Shown here in pieces: positions 34,947 through 37,210 of a stretch of DNA of 37,210 nucleotides; within the stretch, counting starts at the first letter, position 1; each line of letters opens with the position of its first letter. The DNA comes from Nitrosospira sp. (GTDB lineage: Bacteria; Pseudomonadota; Gammaproteobacteria; Burkholderiales; Nitrosomonadaceae), in contig JACCWK010000097.1 in assembly GCA_013697655.1 (NCBI GenBank), forward strand, positions 1 to 37,210, written 5' to 3'. A program made the position numbers and the translations under genes. The notes under the pieces are model-generated. The model searched no databases and was not told the DNA's origin. It saw only the letters and a list, made by a program, of their open reading frames with translations.

Positions 34947-36803
34947 TTATACTTCTAACTTATGCAGAAATTTCGCGTTAAAAGTGAGCTCCAGCAAATC
35001 AATTTGAGAAATTTCAACTTCAATATTCGTTTCCGGGGGCATTTCCGGTAAAGAACTCACCCTCGACACTAATGGAAGATGGTCCAGTTTTACTAGATTC
35101 TCCTTAAGTACCTGCGCACCAATCACATTGATATTTTCCTGCAACAACCAGCGCAGACACCAGTAACGCTCCATGCTGCGCTGAATATCTCCGTAAACTT
35201 CATAAGCCGCTTCAAAATCGCGTATGGACGCCTGCAGACTTTCGCTTTCTCTGGTATAAGGTGGAGCTTCCCTGCGCAGCAGCGCAACCAGTTGCCGCTG
35301 GTTAATGAAATCAACATAGCGACGCATGGGCGAACTGATCCAAGCATACTGCGATACACCTAAACCCTGATGGGGGGCAGGAGAAGTGCTTATTCTAACC
35401 TTGCCGCCACCCTGGCTGCGATAGATGCCTGTGACACCACCATCAGCCAGTTGCTTACCCCATGTAGTATTAACATAAATCATGAGTTCAGACACAACTT
35501 TATCAATCGGGGAACCCCGCCGACGCTCGCTTATGGTAACGCGATCATTCTCGACGTTAAAACCGTAATCAATTTTCTCGTTATTGCTGTCATTGGTCTT
35601 GCCGCGGAAAGCTTCCATCTTGCAAGCAAAATTCCAAAGTACCACCAACTCCTTGCCAAAAGGATAATCAAAGTTTCCTGCCGCCAGGGTATGTTCGTTA
35701 AAGTGCTCCTCAAGCGCATCGTGTCTGAGATTAGCCGCAATCTGTACCTGCTCGAGACGACTATTGGTAGCGATAACTGTGAAATCGTCTGCAACGTCGA
35801 GATACATGGAAAGCACCGGGCATAATCGTTCTTCGCCCAACGTATAACGATGTATCACGGCTTCCGGGAGCATCGTAATTTTTTTTCCCGGAAGATATAT
35901 GGTCGAAAGACGCTGTGCCGCTACCCTATCCAGTAACGAGTCCGGCGTGATTCCCAATGTAGGAGCAGCAATATGGATACCGATGCGGAAACTACCCAGT
36001 GTCAGCGGTGTCACCGAAAAAGCGTCGTCGATTTCGGTAGTGGAAGCGTCATCTATACTGAAGGCGACCACATTTGCTATAGGTAAATCTGTCGGATCTT
36101 GCAACTCGCCGGCCACGTCGAGGGCGCCGAAGCCTGTACCTTCGGGAAAATGCTCAAGCAGGAATCGGTCGACATGGTAGTCATATGTAGACGGTATCGC
36201 GCCACACTTTTCCAGAAGTCTGGGAACGCTCAGCTTGGTTGCTGTGCAAGCGGCATCGAGTGCTTTCCATTCCACCGTGCTCTTATCGGGCCGGTGGAGC
36301 AGATTGACCAGCGAGGGTTTAAATTCGTCCGGTAGAGTAAACGTATTCAGTAATTGCACATAGCGTGCCTGCTGTTCCGCTTGGTGGCGCTTTCTTTCTT
36401 GACTGGCAAGCGCCGCCTCGAGCGCTTTCGATGGTGCCGCCTTGTAGCGTCCCCGGCCTTTTTTGTAAAAATACATCGGTGCGCTGTGCAACCGCATCAG
36501 CACCGCCGCCGCTTCCTCCGGGCTCGCTGCATGACCAAAATAGTCTGCGGCCAACTCATGGCTGGCGAACTCGGTTTCGCTCTCGCAACACTCCCAAAGG
36601 AAATTTGCATCCAGATCATCCGCTGTTTTTTGTGCACGATCTATAAATTCGGACAGGGATGGGGCGTCAAACCGCAGCAGCACCGAAGCGGCCTTTATTT
36701 TTGCGCGCTTGCCGTGGGGCGCCTCGACTTGCAGCGACGTCGTATTGTCAGCGAGAATGGCGCCGACTTTGAAAGTACCTTCCTCTTCGTAGAAAACATT
36801 CAT
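34947..36803 (-). CDS. RNB-domain 3'-5' exoribonuclease (RNase II/R family)
   Basis: A 618-residue RNase II/R-family exonuclease. N-terminal cold-shock-like and helical regions (about 1-220) precede the RNB catalytic domain. That domain contains the acidic motif FSIDDASTTEIDDAFSV, IHIAAPTLGI, YLPGKKITMLPEA and the conserved arginine motif YAWISSPMRRYVDFINQRQL. The short C-terminal tail suggests a reduced S1 domain. It degrades RNA processively from the 3' end. It leads the group with the TonB-family gene, aroE and mtgA, which I infer to be one transcription unit. Confidence 0.92.
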   Translation of the reverse strand: MNVFYEEEGTFKVGAILADNTTSLQVEAPHGKRAKIKAASVLLRFDAPSLSEFIDRAQKTADDLDANFLWECCESETEFASHELAADYFGHAASPEEAAAVLMRLHSAPMYFYKKGRGRYKAAPSKALEAALASQERKRHQAEQQARYVQLLNTFTLPDEFKPSLVNLLHRPDKSTVEWKALDAACTATKLSVPRLLEKCGAIPSTYDYHVDRFLLEHFPEGTGFGALDVAGELQDPTDLPIANVVAFSIDDASTTEIDDAFSVTPLTLGSFRIGIHIAAPTLGITPDSLLDRVAAQRLSTIYLPGKKITMLPEAVIHRYTLGEERLCPVLSMYLDVADDFTVIATNSRLEQVQIAANLRHDALEEHFNEHTLAAGNFDYPFGKELVVLWNFACKMEAFRGKTNDSNNEKIDYGFNVENDRVTISERRRGSPIDKVVSELMIYVNTTWGKQLADGGVTGIYRSQGGGKVRISTSPAPHQGLGVSQYAWISSPMRRYVDFINQRQLVALLRREAPPYTRESESLQASIRDFEAAYEVYGDIQRSMERYWCLRWLLQENINVIGAQVLKENLVKLDHLPLVSRVSSLPEMPPETNIEVEISQIDLLELTFNAKFLHKLEV

Positions 36804-36885
36804 AAAATAGTTTTTTGCGGGCGCTGCCGGTAAAAATCAAGAGCGTCGCGAACGGAACATGATGTTTGGGAGGATTAACTATTTA

Positions 36886-36891
36886 ATTATA
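36886..36891 (-). promoter_or_regulatory. Candidate -10 element for the exonuclease-tonB-aroE group
   Basis: A consensus TATAAT on the minus strand, 82 bases before the exonuclease ATG. The -35 at 17 bases is poor (CTCATT). Tentative. Confidence 0.35.
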
Positions 36892-36913
36892 GCCTGAAAC
36901 GCACTCGCAATGA

Positions 36914-36929
36914 GACCAGACGACCAGAC
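36914..36929 (+). repeat. 8-bp tandem duplication
   Basis: GACCAGAC occurs twice in direct succession in the gap between the exonuclease gene and the IS630-type transposase. Significance unknown. Confidence 0.85.
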
Positions 36930-37010
36930 AGTGTGCGTCCCGGTTCTTATTATTTGAACCAGCCTATCGGGAAATGCGGCATTATGCGCAGGTTTTTTAC
37001 AATGATGTTA

Positions 37011-37210
37011 CTAGTGTAGTGCGCCATTCTGTTTGGAACTTAAGCGGCGATTGGCGCGGATGACTTTTTGCAGGATGTCATTAGCCTTGGCAGTCCAGAC
37101 AAAAGGTTTGGGGGATTGGTTATGCATGGCGATGTATTCCTTGATGGCGGCATTGAGTTCCGGGACGCTGCGGAACACGCCACGGCGCAGACGACCGGTG
37201 GTAATGTCGC
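37011..37210 (-). CDS. IS630-family transposase, C-terminal part (cut by window edge)
   Basis: The minus-strand frame reading in from the window end gives RRGVFRSVPELNAAIKEYI, then MHNQSPKPFVWTAKANDILQKV and RANRRLSSK, ending with TAG at 37011-37013. The LxxAIxxYixxHNxxPKPFvWTkxAxxIL pattern is the characteristic C-terminus of IS630-family DDE transposases. The 5' part lies outside the window, so integrity is unknown. The element end is probably near 37019, next to a TA, where GTGCGCCATTCT begins; then the last two codons would come from flanking DNA. Confidence 0.88.
   Translation of the reverse strand, partial: DITTGRLRRGVFRSVPELNAAIKEYIAMHNQSPKPFVWTAKANDILQKVIRANRRLSSKQNGALH

Noticed and set aside
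36942-36960. GGTTC/GAACC repeat near the right edge
   Set aside because: Five-base arms around an AT-rich loop are expected by chance, and no T-run is placed for termination.
1-37210. CRISPR arrays, tRNA or rRNA genes, prophage or defence systems
   Set aside because: Reading the gaps gave no spaced repeats, cloverleaf signatures or phage/defence genes; the gaps are mostly below 400 bases. A tRNAscan-SE or Infernal run would settle small RNAs.

Overview
The window looks like chromosome from a betaproteobacterial ammonia oxidiser of the Nitrosomonadaceae (Nitrosospira/Nitrosomonas type). This is inferred from protein resemblance and gene order; no search was run. The main clues are a phosphoribulokinase (Calvin cycle, so autotrophy), a periplasmic copper cluster (cupredoxin, DUF411 protein, lipoprotein cytochrome c), full amino-acid biosynthesis genes (argC, thrB, lysA, aroE) and typical betaproteobacterial gene pairs. 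The region is mostly core housekeeping, densely packed, with insertion-sequence debris at both edges.

Layout. 1-651 holds the C-terminal remnant of an ISXO2/IS1595-like transposase and otherwise nothing I can assign. 652-2244 (+) is the copper/cytochrome cluster, with a possible 50-codon ORF abutting its end. 2401-4400 (-) is the rpsP-rimM-trmD-rplS operon, with polA (-) upstream of it. polA is divergent, by only 20 bp, from a + strand run: LOG-family protein, DUF2782 protein, thrB, BPSS1780-family membrane protein. uvrD and prkB (-) follow, then rplM-rpsI (+) with a clear promoter and a clear intrinsic terminator. Next on + are argC, a DUF6776-like membrane coiled-coil protein, a bactofilin and erpA. 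anmK and an M23 endopeptidase lie on -, in the same reading frame and separated by one stop codon. An orphan soluble histidine kinase, lnt, glyQ-glyS, gmhB, an acyltransferase, a YgjP-like metalloprotease, a small LptM-type lipoprotein and lysA follow on +. The right part (-) holds mgtE, mtgA, aroE, a TonB-family protein and an RNase II/R-family exonuclease. The window ends inside an IS630-family transposase.

How the genes work together. Translation and tRNA modification (rpsP operon, rplM-rpsI, glyQS), DNA replication and repair (polA, uvrD), envelope biogenesis and recycling (anmK, M23, mtgA, bactofilin, lnt, gmhB, acyltransferase) and amino-acid synthesis dominate. The cupredoxin-DUF411-cytochrome c group is the most niche-specific block and is plausibly periplasmic copper handling or electron transfer.

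I did not see a convincing new defence or mobile system. The least explained structure is a long inverted repeat in the mgtE leader (31970-32048). It can form two mutually exclusive hairpins, and it is flanked by TA and shares its terminal bases with the IS630 end at the right edge, so it is either a regulatory leader RNA or a tiny IS630-type element.
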